Source: Theristus sp. LFF4_11 (lineage: Eukaryota > Nematoda > Chromadorea > Monhysterida > Xyalidae). Taken from it: DNA of 64,000 nt. The position numbers and the translations under genes were made by a program. The notes under the pieces were generated by a model. It saw only the letters and a program-made list of their open reading frames with translations, was not told the origin of the DNA and ran no database searches. The stretch covers positions 1-64,000 of the forward strand of contig JASANC010004838.1 in assembly GCA_030248135.1 (NCBI GenBank). Reading direction: 5' to 3'. This document shows, piece after piece, positions 12,014 to 24,371 of this stretch; positions within the stretch are counted from its first letter, which is position 1; each line of letters begins with the position of its first letter.

Positions 12014-15000
12014 ATGCAGCATTCGCACAAACAGCAGCGACCGCAGTCTGGCTCTGTGACACAGTGCAGTGTTCAGCGAACCACGGGCGCACAGCCAACA
12101 GCCACTGATAATGACAATGATTATCACAGTGTGGTAGCCGGTGGAAAAAATGTCGCCACTATCAGTAAAAACGCAAACCGTGAACGTGTCAGTGGATTAA
12201 ACCACGACGACGACGACGACACAGCTGATAGTACGCTGAGCATAAGCGACGGCGAGAAGACCAATCTTGGTACAAAGGTGCAGCCAAACTTGCAGCCACC
12301 GACCACTTCCGCAGCCACCAGTTCGTACTATTGCCCGCAAGCCGCGTATAGAAACGAACGACACGCAACAACAACAACCGAAGCCGCCAGTTCTGCGTTC
12401 AAGCCCACTGCTAACAGCGTTGCTCCTTATCCCTGTCCTGCCGCAGCGTCCGCTAATGGATACAGCAATCCGCCAGTAAACTCGGTCGTGCAAGGTGGTT
12501 TTACCGGCGAAAACAACAACGCTCCACCACCGCCGCAAGTGTCGCCGCGCGAACTTGGCAGTATTGCAAACAAGCAGCGCGCTTTGTCTGATATCTACTC
12601 GATTCCGGTGAAGCCGATATCGCTGCGGAACGCATTTCGCCAACAGGAAAGTGCAGCGTTCGCGAACTGGCAACCTGCCATCGGGCATCAAGTGTTTTAC
12701 CGGAATCCCTCGGTTGCGGCGACAGAAACAACCGCCAGTGATCCAAATAACGAGCGAAACCGGGCGAAACGTCCGGTCAGTTTTCACTCGGACGCATCGT
12801 CGCCGCACGTCCATCGGCATCGCGCGCAAACGAAACGTCCGTTGTCGTTCCACGCGCGACTTCGACACGTGCACACGAACGTCACAATCACATCCGCCTA
12901 TCAAGGCGGCGGCGGCGACGACGAGAAGCACCAACAGCGCAGACGTTCGCGAGGCGCAGTGCTACCGGTCACAAACGCGAAAACGCCCAGCGAAAAGCGA
13001 GCGAACAGTAAAAACATGCTGAAAGCTGTCGACACTGATGACGACGTCACACCAACAACGTCGCTATTGTGCGCAGCGGAAGCTGACGATAATAAGCATG
13101 ACAGTGCTGGCGCGAGTGATGGAATCGATATTCCGCCAAAGCACACCGCTAAACACCAACAGAAGCGACAGCAGCAGTGGTTTTCGCCATTTTCCGTCGT
13201 GAAAAGTGCCACCAACAACAACAATAACAACAACAACACGTCCAGTGACAGTGCAAATGCGACTACTGAGACGGCGGCCATGACGCGCACACAGCAAGAA
13301 CAAACAGACGCAGTGCATGATGGCGCTAGTGGTGCGCTGTCATCAACGCAGCAGCAGCAGCATACGGCTGTCAATAAGCGGCCAGCTGTTGCCACCACGA
13401 CGAGCGCGCAAATCACAGCAGCAGCAGAAGCTGGCAGCAGTGATGCGACGCATAATGCACACGCGCGCAACCTGACGTCGTTCGCTTGTTCGCGCGAAAA
13501 GCCGCCGCATAATAAGAATGATAATAATCCAGCGGCGAACACAAACCGCACCACCCAGAGTTTTTGTGATTCTGCTAATGATGATAGACATTTCGGCGAC
13601 GCCAAACCGCATGATGCCGACACTGACCACAATTCCGCCACGACCTCGACGGGCCGCGTGACAGCGCGCTCAGTGAAGTTTGCCTCGAATCTCGCGCGAT
13701 ACGTACCGCCGGTGATCTCCGGGCTACTGCCCGTCGCAGTTCCGCGCTACAACAATAACAATAATAACCTCGATCGCTCAACCGTGAACCATGACAGTCG
13801 CGACCGCACCAAGAAGCGCCCGGCGTACCGCGCCGGCGGGCGTCCGCCCGTGAAGCAACCGCGTGACCACCGCGGTCTCAGTGGTGCGGTCAACGAACCG
13901 CCTTCGGTGTGCCGCACACGACCGTACCCGGTCTACCAGCCCGACCGTCGCCAGCGTGTTTCAGCGTGGCAGCCGCTTCCGATGACCGCCGGCTTACGTC
14001 ACAAGTACTGCCTGTTGGTCGTTTGGAACGTGCTGCTGGCGGTGTCGCCAATCGCCGTCGCCATTCTCTACCACAACGACAACAACAACGCGCACTGGGC
14101 GAGACGGTCAGCGAGTATACGGTCGAACTCTAAATTATAGGCAATCAGCTGATTGGCTGGCGGTCACGTGATGCATGCTTTCTGTGGAGCGTCGTCTGTT
14201 GCAGTCTGTCGTCCTGCACATGAAGCATGCATCACGTGACCCTTAACCAATCAGCTGATTCCCTATAATTTAGAGTTCGACTGTACGTTTTTTAAACTAA
14301 AAAAATACTGTACGTTTGCACCCTGAAAAAAGCAGCCATATGTTTTCAAACGTGTCCCACTGAAACGACGTCATGAGCCGCAAAACATGCGCTTGCCGTT
14401 CACAGCAAACCAGACTTTCCGTTTAGCCGATTTCTTCCCGTAAACAAATGGTGAATGTCGAATCAGTCACTCACACCAAACTGACATTTTAGTGCCTGTA
14501 CTTTGACAAACGGGCGTTTTTAAAGCAAATGACGTCATTTTAGTTCGGACACGTTTGAATAAATCCACAATACTCGGCCACTAAATTGTGCAGGGATGGC
14601 GCGTACGGCATGAGCACACTGTTCGACGACCTCGGCTTCTACCCGATGGGCGGAGTGCTGACGTTGTGCGCGTCCTGTATTTTCGACGTGCTAGCGGTCG
14701 GCTTGATCTTTTTCGCGACCCTGCTTCGCTTCGGCTACGAGCGAAACTTTGCGCGATTGCTGATCATCGACTTTTTCGTCAGTGCCACCGCACTGATACT
14801 GCTGTTCTCGAATGAGTCGGCCGCCCGGATACATTTGAACAACTATTTTGGGGTGAGTCGGTTTGTGGATGTTGAGGAAATAATACAACAAAAAAGTTCG
14901 ATGTGAAGTTCACCACTGGAAGCGCCATGTTTTGGTGAACTTTTTTTGAATTTTTTCGGTGAGAAAAAGTCTAATTGCTGAAAACCGGTCAGAATGTCGT

Positions 15001-17048
15001 TTTTCGCATGTGTGTTCCTCGCAATGACGTAGGCTTAGAAAGTGTTTCGTCTTAAAAATTTTTTTTGGTTGTCTACACTCATTTTTTCTAAATTTTACCA
15101 GGCGAACCAGCATCCAAGAAGCAGAACAATCAACAAAAAATAGATTTGGCAAATTTCAGAACGCCGTCACAAAACTGTACCAGTTTGACCAGCCGGAGCA
15201 CCTGCCGACCAAGTTCATTGACACGATACAACGGGCGGGCGAATGCTGCGGTATTCGCAATCACACCGACTGGTTGAACAGCGACGTTTGGCATCGCACG
15301 CACAAACTGCCGGACAGCTGCTGTCGGCCGATGGAGGCGAGGCTCACTGAGTTGGTCGGTGCGGTTTCGGTTTGGATTTGGGTTGATTTTGAACAGGGTG
15401 TTTCGTGGTTGTTGGGTTGGAATTTAGTCTGCGGTAGTGGTCGTGTTCCGGATTTGGAAAGTAAGTCGATAGAATTTTAAAACTTGAAAAGTTTGGAACT
15501 ATAGAGCTGTGGAATTTTCAGAACTTCAGTGGAACTTTAGCATTTTAGACCTGTAGAACCTCAGAAGGTCAAAAAATTCGTTGAACTTTCGCATTTTCGA
15601 AGTGTAGAACTTCAGAACTCTGGAACTACAAAACTTTAGCATTTTAAGGGACGTTCATGAAGCAGTATTTATCGACGCGTAGCTATGCGTCACTAAACTG
15701 CCGTCATGAATTCCGCTTTACGAGAACTATAGCTTATTTTGATGACGATTGCTTGGTCTTACTTTCGACCGAGTTAGTCCCGGGCGCCTCGTTGACAAAT
15801 TCAATCGCGCATCGGTTGTCCGCATATTTTCAATTTTCTCATTGTGCCCAAACCCCCAAATTTACCATTTTCTTCTCCAGAAACCAAAATGTCTGCCCGA
15901 CTCGGACGAAATGTTCGAGAAGTCGTGTCGTGATGAGCCAATTCGAATCCTTGGAGTCGCGCGCCAATTGTCGAAGGTGGTCGCTGCGATCAAACTGGTC
16001 GTCATCTCGGCGAACATCGTCACGTCGGCGTTGATCTTTCGTGAACGCCACGACATCGCCATCGAGGCGATGGATCACGTCGAGGAAGGTGCGCGCCGTG
16101 TTTTTTGAAAGCGTTTACTGTTCTATAAAGCGTTTTTCCTGTTTTGTTTTGTTTTTATGATCTCGCATGTGCTTATTACAACGTTGAGATAACATTACAT
16201 TATCACAACTAATTTGAACCAATCCATCAACCAACAACCAACCAATGGAGCCTCAAATGTTGTTTTTCTTAGTTCCGTGACCATCCATCGGACTAGTCTT
16301 CTGCAGCATCAGCTGGTTGCGAAGAAAACAAGAGTGGGAAAAAATAACAAACACTTGTTTGGTGGAACTGAAAAAAAATATTTACACTGTGTGCTGCAAA
16401 TCAAGTCAATGTTCAATTCAAATCCTCATCATTTGGAGAGACACTAGTGATCGAACATCCAACCAATGAACCTGATGTTCGATTTCATTTCCTGAATCAA
16501 ATCAGTTGAGTGTTGCGCACGTTGCAGAGTTGATCGGTCACGGTCTACACGACTCGCCCTCCAGCGTGACGGACTACGCGGTCAGTCCGGACGATCTACA
16601 TCACCATCACCATCACCATCCACACCAGCATAATCTCCTGCAACTCGATCACCACCAACAACGCGCCAACAACAACGCAGTCGGCCTCCGAAGCAACGTG
16701 CGACCGGACGAGCCGTTCGATCACCAGTCGATTGTGTTAGGCGGCGCGTCGCGACCGGACGCACGAAACCGACAGGCGAACGGCAAACTGATCGGCGGCA
16801 CTGCTGCTGCTGCTACGGGGGCGTTCATGAACGCGCCGATGATGTTGCCGTCGAGCGCGATTCCGGCGCAGCGAAGGATGATGCTCAATAATAGCAACAA
16901 CAACAATAATAATAATAACAACAACAGTCGACGATTTCTGAGTCAACTCGACCGCTCCGAGGAGCCACCGCCGCAGAATCTACTGGTGTTCGCCGCACAC
17001 GAGGCGCGCGAGCAGCAGCAGGCGCATGCGGAGTCGCAGTTGATCTGA
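12014..17048 (+). CDS. Tetraspanin with very long disordered N-terminus
   Basis: Five exons in frame: 12014-14106, 14594-14852, 15160-15354, 15881-16088, 16528-17048 (1,091 aa). Residues 1 to about 670 are low-complexity: poly-Asn, Gln and Thr tracts and a repeated KRPVSFHSD/KRPLSFHAR motif. Then come four membrane segments: TM1 YCLLVVWNVLLAVSPIAVAI, TM2 VLTLCASCIFDVLAVGLIFF, TM3 LLIIDFFVSATALILLF and TM4 AAIKLVVISANIVTSALIF. The large loop between TM3 and TM4 has the family signature: CCG (GECCGIRN), PDSCC and two further cysteines (PKCLPD, EKSC). The C-tail has His and Asn runs. Tetraspanins organise plasma-membrane microdomains; they usually have N-termini of only 10-20 residues, so the extension is odd. 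The exon 1 donor (CG|GTCAGC) is weak, but the phase and the short TM1-TM2 loop support it. Introns carry several MITEs. Confidence 0.85.
14118..14285. mobile_element. TGATTGG-type MITE
   Basis: Terminal inverted repeats of about 20 bp (GGTCGAACTCTAAATTATAG left, CTATAATTTAGAGTTCGACT right) next to TA, enclosing CAATCAGCTGATTGG and CACGTGATGCATGC in inverted orientation. It starts 12 bp after the tetraspanin exon 1 donor. Confidence 0.8.
14344..14559. mobile_element. ~216-bp MITE with 12-13 bp inverted ends and TGACGTCA sites
   Basis: Ends TTCAAACGTGTCC and GGACACGTTTGAA are inverted repeats. A near-identical copy lies at 24821-25030. Both copies carry GACGTCA motifs near each end. This one ends about 35 bp before exon 2 of the tetraspanin. 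Confidence 0.8.
15645..15720. repeat. Short copy of the palindromic foldback family
   Basis: TTCATGAAGCAGTATTTATC with a diverged, shortened right arm (CACTAAACTGCCGTCATGAA). Located in intron 3 of the tetraspanin gene. Confidence 0.65.
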
Positions 17049-17124
17049 AGTGGTGACGGTTTTATTCATGTTCAACTTTTTGTTGAAATTTGATCATGTT
17101 TACAGTCTATCTCGCTAATATGTA

Positions 17125-18012
17125 CAGTGGCGGCCAAAAGTGTTGGAACGCTGCGCGCATGTTTGTGCGTGTGTTGCGCGTGTGTATCATCAGCCTTACA
17201 AACGCTATTATAAGAATCCCATGCTAATTTTTTTTGTTTTTGTGATTACTGAGTGTATCTAGTACACTATCCGCAGGGATTTTTCGCTGAAGCATACATT
17301 TATTTGACAAATACCGAACATTACAACACACCTCCATTTGGTAGTAAAACTGTTTCAAAATCATTTGGCAAGAAAATATAGCGGAATAAACAATGCAACC
17401 CGACTGGAACCCGAAACATGAAAGCAATAACGTCTGTTACATACCGTAAAGTCTTGCATATAAGGTCTCCTTATATAAATTTGAAAATCAAAAATTTCTG
17501 AAAAAAGTAGAATTTCGTGTGACAACCTTATAAGTGGGAGGAGGTCTTATAAAGCGAACATTAGGAATTTCGGGCCTTATAAACGGGGTAGGATATTGAC
17601 CAAGTCAAAATTTTGAATTTTTTGGTTTCCCGCCGTGTGACACTCCGCCCACTTTTGGGTGGGGGTCTTATAAGTGGGAGGAACCTTATATGCAAGACTT
17701 TACGGTAGTTCAAACACAAAGAAACGCTAATACTTTGTAGAATAGTTTTCTTGCCAATGATTTTGAATCTGTTTTACTGCTAGTCATATGCAATGGAGGC
17801 GTGTTATAATGTTCGGTATTTGTCAAATAAATGTGTGCTTCAGTGAAAAAAAACTGCGGTTCATGTACTAGATACACTCAGTAGTCTAAAAAAACTAAAA
17901 AAATGAGCGTGGGATTCTTTTATGGCGTTTGTACGGCTGATGCAACACACGCGCAATACACAGCATACACGCACACACGCGCGCAGCGTTCCAACACTTT
18001 TGGCCGCCACTG
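17125..18012. mobile_element. Tc1-like foldback element, non-autonomous
   Basis: Bounded by TA on both sides with ends CAGTGGCGGCCAAAAGTGTT and AACACTTTTGGCCGCCACTG, typical of Tc1/mariner termini. The two arms match as inverted repeats for roughly 290 bp (for example TTATTTGACAAATACCGAAC against GTTCGGTATTTGTCAAATAA). No transposase frame is present. The middle is occupied by a second palindromic element at 17444-17705. Confidence 0.85.
17444..17705. mobile_element. Palindromic TA-flanked element nested in the Tc1-like foldback
   Basis: Ends CCGTAAAGTCTTGCATATAA and TTATATGCAAGACTTTACGG, flanked by TA on each side. It contains inner repeats of CTTATAAGTGGGAGGA. Its CCGTA terminus resembles the CCGTATTACC elements at 46063 and 53049. 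Confidence 0.8.
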
Positions 18013-18424
18013 TATATGCAACTAGCTGATTGGTTGGTCATAGCAACTCTCAGCTCTGATTGGTTAGTCATGAGCAGCTAACAGCGCTGATTGGTTGGTC
18101 ATTACGTCATGTTGCATACCTATATTTTCCAGGATGGACTGTAGTTTCGGATGTACATGACACATGCCGGAGATATACTCGGAAAATGTTTCTAAGTACT
18201 GTTCGTATCGCCCGCCAATTCAACGGCGACGTGTGTACATACTTTTGTTCATCACCTTCAAATCGTAAAGGCTCACTCTCGGACGACGGTGCACCGCAGC
18301 TCTCGCTTCGCTGATTGGTCGTAGTCAAAACTGTAAAACACGTGCAACGTGTGACATGCTGATTGGCTGTAAGAGCTGCTTCGACCAATCAGTTGTTGCC
18401 TACGACTTACAGTTGGACTGTACT
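18013..18424. mobile_element. TGATTGG-repeat element
   Basis: Starts at the TA where the Tc1-like element ends (ATGCAACTAGCTGATTGGTT) and runs to ACCAATCAGTTGTTGCCTAC GACTTACAGTTGGACTG. It includes several TGATTGGTTGGTC units in tandem. Longer relative of the MITEs at 2416 and 14118; boundaries approximate. Confidence 0.55.
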
Positions 18425-19451
18425 ATGCGGCCAAGTGTACTACTGTATAATTCGTCATTTCCATGTTCTGACCAACCAGGGTAGGATTCATTTTGGTCTT
18501 TTCAGATTAAAAATATCAACAATACAATTAATTTTCGCTGTACGAAATCTTTTTTATTGTCTCGTTTTCACTCGCTTCTGTACAGTCCGCTAAATTACGA
18601 ATTATACTCACTCAATTCGGAATGTTGCTGAATTGAATTTTATTGAATAATTTATTGATTTTTATTGATTGTCAACAATACAATTTGAAATGCCAACTAT
18701 TTGAATTAAAAAATGCAAATAGAATCAATTACGCATCATGTTCACAAAATCAGATCTAGAGCATCACTAAGTCACATGATTCACAAAAATACCTAATCAG
18801 CTAAACATAGCCTTTGCAAATCGTCGTTCGAATTTCGAAGACATTTTTTGGAATAATGAAAAAAAACGACCAGATTCGCAAAAAAATCAAAACCAATTGC
18901 AGCCGCTAAATAATTCTAAAAAAACAAACTGAAATTTCGTGGAATAACATTGAACAACACTGCATAGTTTGCCGGAGGGCAGACCAAAAAAAACGGGATT
19001 TTTCGCGAGAAAAAATCTGACAAGAGGCAGAAACTAGGAACCAACATTCCAACGCACGATACCGATCAACTGAGAAAACTTGTGCTAAAATAAAAAAGTA
19101 CGTTCTTTCTAACGCGTCATTATCAAAGCGCTGCCTCCAAATCAATGAAAACCGCTGTTTTCTCATTCTCATCTTTTTGACAGCTTCAAACAAAAAGACC
19201 AAAAGAACAAACACATCCACTACCCTTTTTTCTGAGTTCTGCGACTGAATACGCGCTTCGCATACATAGGCATAGGAAATCAGTTTAAAGGGTGATGTGG
19301 CAATTCAAAATTGTTCACATGACCCGGTTACTGATACGACAGAACCGCCACACTTGATTCATTATGAACAAGAAAATAAAACTCCTTTTCATGTCGGGCG
19401 CAAAACGCACACTGGAGTCGCAGAACCACAAAAAAAACACAGTTACACGTT
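18425..19451. other. AT-rich spacer
   Basis: Spacer with A-runs at the 3' end of the TSPO cluster. Around 19297 it holds a GTGGCAATTCAAAATTG stretch that recurs near 22580, 29600, 59700, 61900 and 62120, a diffuse dispersed repeat. No gene seen. Confidence 0.4.
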
Positions 19452-20763
19452 CTACTTCTTCGAGATCGGCGGGTTCTTCTCGGCTATTTCCTTCAGTCCG
19501 CACGTGAACATCATGCCCCACACAGCCAACGGCAGCAAACAGAAACCGGCCTTTTTGTCGACGTTGAAGAACGCACCCACTGAAGCGGTCAACAGGCCCG
19601 TGTAGACCACGGACGACCAGAAGATCTGTGCGAACGGTGATTTCGAGGTTCGTTGAGTTTAGTTTGTCAATGCAAGAAGTTCGCTGTTTGCGGTTTCGCC
19701 AGGTAGACGCATACCGCGGTGCCCCTGGCTCGTCAGTGCGACGGACACCAGGCAGAACTGCCGAACGTGTTTTACCACAGACAGATCTTATAGTCTGGGC
19801 TGGGTAAAACATTGTTTGCGGCTATGTTTTGTTTACTGAAGTTTTGCCTGGAGGGTTTACTTTGAAGGAAAACAGTTATGCACAGGTCCTTTTTTGAGGT
19901 CCACAAAAACAAGCGTACACGGTGACCATAAAATACAGTCGCCTATGAACGGAGTGTCCTGCAAAATCGCCTGTACACCAACCACACACTGACCTTCGTC
20001 CAATCGGCAGTCGCCCAGACAGGCAGGCACACCAACGTGCCATAGGTGTACGCTGCCCCGTACAACGCCAACGCCACTTTTGTGTCGTCGTGTCTGAAGC
20101 CTGCAACACAAAACGACAGTTGCTGTTGTTGTTGGGCGTTTTCGGCGATGTTTTGCCGCCAGGGCTACCCCGGTAAGCGTACAGAACGCCGTCGAGTGGG
20201 GCGGCCCCACCTGTACTGTACTGATCTGTAGCTGTACTCAAGCGACTGTACCTCCGTGCTCGTAGACGAGATAGGCGCCGTAGACGGCCGGTGTCATCGT
20301 GCACAGGTCAATCGCGGTCAACGCCGCTTCATCCTCGATCAGCCAACTTGGCTTCTTTGCTTTCTGGAAAATTTAGAGTTTTGGTGAATGATCAGGGTTG
20401 CTTTGACTCGAAGTGCTGTTCTCGGACGGCTCATGGTTTTTGTGATGGATAATATCGGTGCTGAGAAGCGGTATTGCCACGAAAAGTTTGAGAAATGTTT
20501 GTTTTTTTTGATACTTTTCAGGTTGCACCAGCAATCAGCATCACAGCTACAAAACAAGCTTTTGTTGTGGCCGGATTATGGGGAAAAATACGGCGAGTTT
20601 TCGGGCATCGAAACAAGAACAGTTCGTTATTAAAAAAACCACCGATTACTTTCCACGCATCTTGCATTCCACTGCCCTTCCAGAACCATATCGTACTACC
20701 AGCGATCATTGATGCACTCGGAAACACTGTCGCATAAGCGAGCGCATTCCAATTGGGTGGCAT
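19452..20763 (-). CDS. TSPO-like translocator protein, copy 3 of tandem array
   Basis: Four exons: 20763-20650, 20363-20252, 20100-19994, 19625-19452 (168 aa; human TSPO is 169). Intron phases are 0, 1, 0, the same as in the other two copies. The order of motifs fits TspO/MBR: N-terminal helix (ALAYATVFPSASMIAG), the KKPSW loop, then YGAYLVYEHGG (compare YGSYLVWKELGG in mammals), LALYGAAYT and a last helix. TSPO is a five-helix outer-mitochondrial-membrane protein binding porphyrins and sterols. The usual Pro-Pro after KPSW is missing, and I see no cholesterol-recognition motif in the last helix. An upstream in-frame ATG 12 bases earlier is possible. Confidence 0.8.
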
Positions 20764-22063
20764 TTTCGGCGGAATGTGATTGCGATTTGCGATTTCTTGT
20801 AAAATTTGAAAAAAGTTGGTCCCAACACTTCTGAAAAACATTTTTTTCAAAGATGTTGTTGGTGCTTCAACACAGTTGAAACGGCTCAAGAAGTTTGTTT
20901 GCAAAATACAACAGGTAAAAAAACACCACGTATGCTGCTGTTATCGGGAGCGAAACCACAACTGCAGTGTGACAAAAAGCTGAATGCTGTTCAAAATATC
21001 GCTTGCGCTGACGCAATGCACTGAATTTCGCAACATGTTTCCCAGGTTTTAACAACAACGAAAAAGCATCTTCATATGCTTCAGCTCAGTGCAAACATAA
21101 AAAACAGTGGCGATAGAAAAGATTTCATTCCTCAGTCCTGGAAACTGAAACTTCCACACTGATATTCAGACAGTGAGAAACTGAAAACAATAAATCTCCC
21201 AATACCATTAAAAGTAACTTTTATTGTGTCAACTAACAACAAACAAATTCAATGAAATTCTGCCCAATCTAACCAATATTATGTACGTTCACGAACACGC
21301 AATCAGATCAATCAAGAACTGCAAGACAAACAATTGAGGCGGGCGAAAACGGCGACAAGAAACAGCAACAGCAATATGAGAAGACTAGAACAACGTGAAT
21401 TTCCGAGACAAAACCAGGCATATTTCTAAAAGTGCATATTTTTGCAGTGTGCACGGCAGGAAAGTTACTGAATCGCATGGGATAATTGATTGAAGCGCTT
21501 TTGAGCTGCGTTTCCTTGTATGAATGTACGCAATGAAAAAAAAACAAAAAAATCTGACTAAACAATCTAAATCTAATATTATCGCCTGTTTATCGAAACC
21601 TGTCAGACACAACGATGGCCACGTCATCAGCACACACAGTGTGCCAGTTTGTATGATTGCAATATGGTAATCATCTGGCAAGGAGCAAAAAAAGACCAGC
21701 GGTCGAGTGCGAAACTTAAAAAGTTATCAAACGAACAAAAAACGGATCGAATGACAGCCTCACAAATAGGGATGGGTGCAGGACAGGTTTTTTTTCGGTT
21801 GCGGGACGGGACAGACAAAAAAAATTTCGAGACAGGACAGTGCGGGACAAGGGTCTGTGGGACGGGAACGGGACAGTAACGTCCTGCAGTTTGTCCCGCA
21901 CTTTGCGGGATACACTGTCCTGTAGCCATCCCTACTCACAAAACTGTGTCTACCACTCCATAACCAAAAAAACCAACAGTAAACCAGCCAATAAGATTGG
22001 TTCGCAGTTTCACTAATAACAATCGCAGAGAGCCTCATTTCTGCGCGCCGCAAGTGTCCGTCT
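20764..22063. other. Spacer between TSPO copies 3 and 2
   Basis: 1.3 kb, AT-rich, containing a hAT-type MITE at 21767-21934. No other gene-like signal. Confidence 0.45.
21767..21934. mobile_element. 168-bp hAT MITE with TAGGGATGG ends
   Basis: Begins TAGGGATGGGTGCAGGACAG and ends CTGTAGCCATCCCTA. It is flanked by a perfect 8-bp duplication CTCACAAA (21759-21766 and 21935-21942). Inside are repeats of GGGACGGGAC. The TAGGGATGG terminus matches the hAT elements at 47234 and 51378, so they may share a transposase. Confidence 0.9.
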
Positions 22064-23778
22064 CTAACCGCGTTCAGCCATCGACTGCACCATCATGATG
22101 CCGACGTGCGTCCAGACCAGCAGCGGCACCTGCAGCAACGCGGCGCGTTTGTCGATGCCGTAGAACTGCATCGTGGTGGCTAGGTGTAGGCCGGCCGTTA
22201 GTGCTGTGGACCACATGATCTGCAGCAGCAACAAAAAAAACGTTCAACGCCAGCACTCACGTTGATTGGCTGCAGCATTGGCGAAATACCGTGCAGCAGT
22301 CACCGCTCGTGGCCTGGTGGTAGTGCGTTCGACTACAGTCTGTGCGTTCGGGGGATCGAGCCCCGCCGATGGGGTGTATAGGCACGTAATGACAGAAAAC
22401 TCGATGGGCGCCCTACTCAATGGCATTCTGTACGCTTCTCTGGGTTAGCCCTGGCTAAAAACATCGCCTAAAATCCCAACAACAAACAACAACGGAGAGA
22501 TGGTGCGACCGATCTACTGGGTGAATACCGGACGGAGTTGTGAACTGGAAACTCCAATAGGGCCGGGTCACGTGGGCGATTTTGAATTGCCACACAAAGA
22601 TTGAAACGATCTTTCCTTTCCAGAGTCGCAGAACCTAAAAACTCGCAAGACACAAGACACACGGCGCTCGAGCGCGTGTGCGAGAACAGGCGTTTTGGTT
22701 AGTTTGTTGGGGAACAGTCAAACGAAAAACGAAAAAAAGAACAGTCATACGAGCAAACCAAAAAAGAACAACGAACCGCCGGCCAGTTTCGTTTGCACCA
22801 GGCCGCCAAGCCGCACAGCGTGCCCGCCGTGTACGTGGCGCCGTACAACGCCAACGCCAGTTTCGTGTCGTCGTGCTCGAAACCTGAGATGAAGATAAAA
22901 CTCATGAGTTCCTTCAAAAACGCCTTTCCATTGTTGAAATTTGAGACTTGGTGGACTGCAGATTGTGGGACTGAGAAATACCAAAAGGCCATGCACGATA
23001 TCGAGTGCAGAAGCGCATTCACGGGGTTTCATCATTCAAATATTATTGTCATCAATTTTCTAATGAGCATGAAGCGGCAACCAACCACCATGCTTGAAGA
23101 CGAGGTAGGCGCCATAAGCGGCGGGCACCATGGTCACCACGTCAGTCAACATCAGCAGATTCTCGTCATCGCTCAGCCACGACGGCTTGCACTTCTGCAA
23201 AAGATCGCACGGGTTTGGGCAAATGAACTGACGCAACACCAAATCAACACACGTGCGCATTTGTTCAACTGTCAGCTCTGAAACACTTGAGTACAGCACT
23301 CAGATTGAAGTGGCCGACACACTTCACGCATAAACAAAAAGAAACTTTGTTTATATCCTGTGACGTTTGAAACTGATGCGAAACTTTGAATCACAGTGAG
23401 GAGAACCAATGTATCAGGACAGGATAGTTCAACAAAATCAAACCACCCATTTTCGGCTAAATAGATGTTTTTTTCTTGCAACTCCGATCCCGTTCTTTCT
23501 TCATTCGCCAGTTCTGTGGATCTTCGAAAAAGTGACAGATTTAGAACACACTGTGCGTTTACACTTTTCAACTTATAAAACACACAAAAAAGTCCACAAT
23601 TGTCGATCAGTTTTGTCCCAATCTCAATCCTACACATAACAACAAACGCGTTTACCATGAAGAACTCCTTCATTCCACAGGATTTGTTGCACCACACGAC
23701 ACCACCCGCCAGGATCGAAGCACTCGGAAACGCGGACGCATAGGCGATCGCTTTGAACGTTTGCTCGTCGAAACCCAT
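22064..23778 (-). CDS. TSPO-like translocator protein, copy 2 of tandem array
   Basis: Four exons: 23778-23656, 23194-23086, 22883-22777, 22219-22064 (164 aa), intron phases 0, 1, 0. Motifs: AIAYASAFPSASILAGG in helix 1, the CKPSW loop, YGAYLVFKHGG, LALYGATYTAGTLCG and a last helix ending QSMAERG. Family function: mitochondrial outer membrane, binding of porphyrin, sterol or drug-like ligands. Very similar in layout to the copy at 19452-20763, its downstream neighbour on the same strand. Two donors are GTTGGT and GTTCGT. Intron 3 contains a SINE (22308-22494). Confidence 0.8.
22308..22494 (+). mobile_element. tRNA-derived SINE
   Basis: Full-length copy with A box (TGGCCTGGTGGTAGTGCG), B box (GGGATCGAGCCCCGCC) and a CCCAACAACAAACAACAAC tail, in intron 3 of TSPO copy 2, antisense to the gene. 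Confidence 0.85.
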
Positions 23779-24371
23779 TGTTTTTGTTTTTTCGTTCGGA
23801 TTGGTCACACGCACTGCTTGTTGGTTTGGTTGGTTCGTTGGAGAAAATTTTGAAAACGCTAGTAAAAGACAACAATGAATATGATCAGGCACACTAACTA
23901 GCGGCCATAAATAACTTTCACGTTTGGCCTCACGCGTTTTCTTTCGCAAAATTTCACGAATAAATAGCGCACGAGGTGTTGATCCGTGCTGAACTGCGAG
24001 ATCTGGAGCACATTTGAACGAATATTGGCAGTGTCGAATCTATAGCAGTTTATTCGACAAAAAAAAATGAAAAAACAACTAGATTGAAGTCACGACAATT
24101 ATAGTTCTCATTCATTGTTACCCGTCGCAATCACAAACATTGCGGTCATAAGTAAAACTGCAGCGAGTTGATTTGACACTGAATGTCAACACAAAAAAAA
24201 CATAATAGCGACTAAGAAATTTCACAAGAATGTAAAGAGAAGCAATTCGAATGCCACAAAAGCAAAACTGGTTGACAGAAACTCAAAATTACCCAGAATG
24301 ATGAAGTTAAAATCAGCTACCAACCGACAAAACCAGAAACTACCAAAAAAATTATCCTTCAAAATCGCAGC
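23779..24371. other. Spacer between TSPO copies 2 and 1
   Basis: 593 bp, AT-rich. It should hold the promoter of copy 2 and the 3' end of copy 1. No clear motif seen. Confidence 0.4.

Noticed and set aside
12197..12934. 245-codon minus-strand ORF
   Set aside because: Antisense shadow of tetraspanin exon 1, with no splice partners.
12901..13641. 246-codon minus-strand ORF with Cys/Leu/Val runs
   Set aside because: It is antisense to the Asn/Gln/Ala-repeat exon of the tetraspanin; hydrophobic runs arise from reverse-complemented AAC/GCA repeats.
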